From DATFGK01 sp046712825 (lineage in GTDB: Bacteria > Actinomycetota > AC-67): a stretch of 6,920 nucleotides of DNA. Positions 5,836-6,920 of this stretch are shown one piece after another. The stretch is from positions 1 through 6,920 of the forward strand of contig JBKKCR010000029.1 in assembly GCA_046712825.1 (NCBI GenBank). The letters are read 5' to 3'. The notes under the pieces are model-generated. The model did no database searches. It was not told where the DNA came from and worked only from the letters and a program-made list of their open reading frames with translations. A program made the translations under genes and the position numbers. How positions within the stretch are numbered: the first letter of the stretch is position 1; the number at the start of each line of letters is the position of its first letter.

Positions 5836-6920
5836 CCGAAGAGCCCACTCGGCAGATGCCGGCCGAGCCCTCGAAACCCGGCGGCGCGCCGCCGACCGAG
5901 CCGATCCCGGCCGGATCCACGCCGACCGAGTCCTTGCGGACCCCGACGCCGGCCACGGCGGTTCCCGCCTTCCCAACGGTGGAGGCGCCCCCGCCCCCGG
6001 TCGAGGAGTCCTTCCAGCGCGCACCGACCCCCACGGCACCCGAGCCCGACCTGAGCTTCCCAACCCCGAGCCCACGGCCGGTCACGCCCCGCACGTTGAG
6101 CAGGCGCCGATACGCAGCGCTGGCGGCGTTCGCGGAGGCGCTCATCCCGCGCGGGGGCCCGATCCCGCACTCGGCCTCGGACGTCGGCGTTGCAGAGCGT
6201 GTCGACGCGGCGCTCGCCACCTTCGACCCGATCGTTCGCAAGCGCTTCAGCCGCCTCATAGGCTTGTGGGACTGGCTCGGCGTGTTCTCGCGTTACCTGC
6301 GACCGTTCTCGAGGCTGTCGCCGCAAGCACAGGCCGCTCTCTGCGACCGCGCCTCGCGGAGCCGCTCGCCGGTGCACCGCAACACGTTCACGTTCCTCAA
6401 GCTCATGTGCCTGAACCAGTGGGCTTCGACGCCGCCGGTCGAGGACGCGATCGGCTTCACCTACGCGTGCGTCACCAAGGATCCGCCGCGCGACGGCGAA
6501 GCGCTCGAAGTCCTGTCCTGGCCGACCATCGATCGCGATCACACCGAAGAGGCAGACGCGGTCGTGATCGGCTCGGGGGCCGGAGGCGCCGCCGTCGCGA
6601 AGGAGCTCGCGGAGGCCGGCCTGTCCGTCGTCGTCCTCGAGGAGGGCGGCTATTTCACGCGCAAGGACTTCACCGGTCCGCCGTGGGAACGGCTCCAGCG
6701 CTTCTACCGCGCCAACGGCTCCACGCTCGCGCTCGGGGTTCCCACGATCCCGCTCCCGCTCGGCAAGGCCGTCGGCGGCACGACGCTGATCAACTCCGGA
6801 ACGTGTTTCCGGACGCCCGACCGAGTGCTCGACGCCTGGGGGTCCCGGTTCGGTATCGAAGGGATCGACCCGGAATCGATGCGGCCCTTCTTCGACCGCG
6901 TCGAGCGGATCATGCACGTG
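5832..6920 (+). CDS. GMC-family FAD oxidoreductase, 3' end outside window
   Basis: The 363 visible residues run off the window edge. The ATG overlaps the PrpD-like stop (ATGA) with no Shine-Dalgarno sequence, so translation probably follows by re-initiation. Residues 1-88 are Pro/Thr/Glu-rich, low in complexity and probably disordered. Residues about 89-180 (LSRRRYAALAAFAEALIPRG onward) resemble the small helical domain found in the gluconate 2-dehydrogenase subunit 3 family and before some GMC enzymes. The FAD-binding core starts at about 238: A-D-A-V-V-I-G-S-G-A-G-G (241-252), with E270 placed to bind the FAD ribose. The GMC signature G311-K-A-V-G-G-T-T-L-I-N follows. This pattern resembles long-chain alcohol oxidases and actinobacterial choline/cholesterol-type GMC enzymes; the catalytic His lies beyond the window. 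The substrate is unknown, though a hydrophobic alcohol is plausible. Confidence 0.9.
   Translation, partial: MTEEPTRQMPAEPSKPGGAPPTEPIPAGSTPTESLRTPTPATAVPAFPTVEAPPPPVEESFQRAPTPTAPEPDLSFPTPSPRPVTPRTLSRRRYAALAAFAEALIPRGGPIPHSASDVGVAERVDAALATFDPIVRKRFSRLIGLWDWLGVFSRYLRPFSRLSPQAQAALCDRASRSRSPVHRNTFTFLKLMCLNQWASTPPVEDAIGFTYACVTKDPPRDGEALEVLSWPTIDRDHTEEADAVVIGSGAGGAAVAKELAEAGLSVVVLEEGGYFTRKDFTGPPWERLQRFYRANGSTLALGVPTIPLPLGKAVGGTTLINSGTCFRTPDRVLDAWGSRFGIEGIDPESMRPFFDRVERIMHV

Noticed and set aside
6096..6160. Tat-like signal in the GMC protein around S90-R-R-R-Y followed by Ala-rich residues
   Set aside because: It lies 90 residues into the protein, the following stretch is an amphipathic helix with charged residues rather than a hydrophobic core, and it matches a small helical domain seen in related oxidoreductases.
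5685..6917. Long minus-strand open frame opposite the GMC oxidoreductase
   Set aside because: It is a Arg/Gly/Ala-rich composition shadow of high-GC coding DNA with no recognisable motif; the + strand encodes clear FAD-binding and GMC motifs.

Overview
The window is GC-rich, densely coded bacterial chromosome. Strong G/C at third codon positions, leaderless-type starts with TANNNT hexamers just upstream, and the gene content (SCP2-like domain, TetR regulator, GMC oxidoreductase of the long-chain alcohol oxidase type) suggest an uncultured soil-type actinobacterium (Actinomycetota). This placement is an inference from style; there is no marker gene.

Layout. Positions 68-1285 (+) encode a predicted lipoprotein built from two copies of one ~165-residue helical module. 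Positions 1358-2554 (+) encode a fusion of an SCP2-like lipid-binding domain with a complete alpha/beta hydrolase. Convergent to it, 9 bp away, lies a TetR-family regulator (2564-3208, -). A 141-bp divergent intergenic region with GGTT repeats and two inverted repeats separates it from a three-gene operon on the + strand: a divergent NAD(P)-dependent glycerol-3-phosphate dehydrogenase (3350-4360), an MmgE/PrpD-family protein (4357-5835, GTGA overlap) and a GMC-family FAD oxidoreductase (5832 to the window edge, ATGA overlap, 3' end missing). The last gene is open at the window end and carries an unusual Pro/Thr/Glu-rich N-terminus.

How the genes fit together. The TetR protein probably controls itself and the divergent dehydrogenase-PrpD-GMC operon, which looks like a small catabolic or lipid-related oxidation module; its substrate cannot be read from sequence. 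The SCP2-hydrolase next door also suggests lipid or sterol-like substrates, but it has its own promoter. The four genes that start transcription units have a TANNNT hexamer 6-9 nt before the start codon and no usable Shine-Dalgarno, whereas the two operon-internal genes have no such hexamer; one has a strong Shine-Dalgarno and the other an ATGA overlap. That contrast is the clearest regulatory pattern in the window. I saw no RNA genes, CRISPR, insertion sequences or phage genes, and no stretch over 300 bp lacks a gene.
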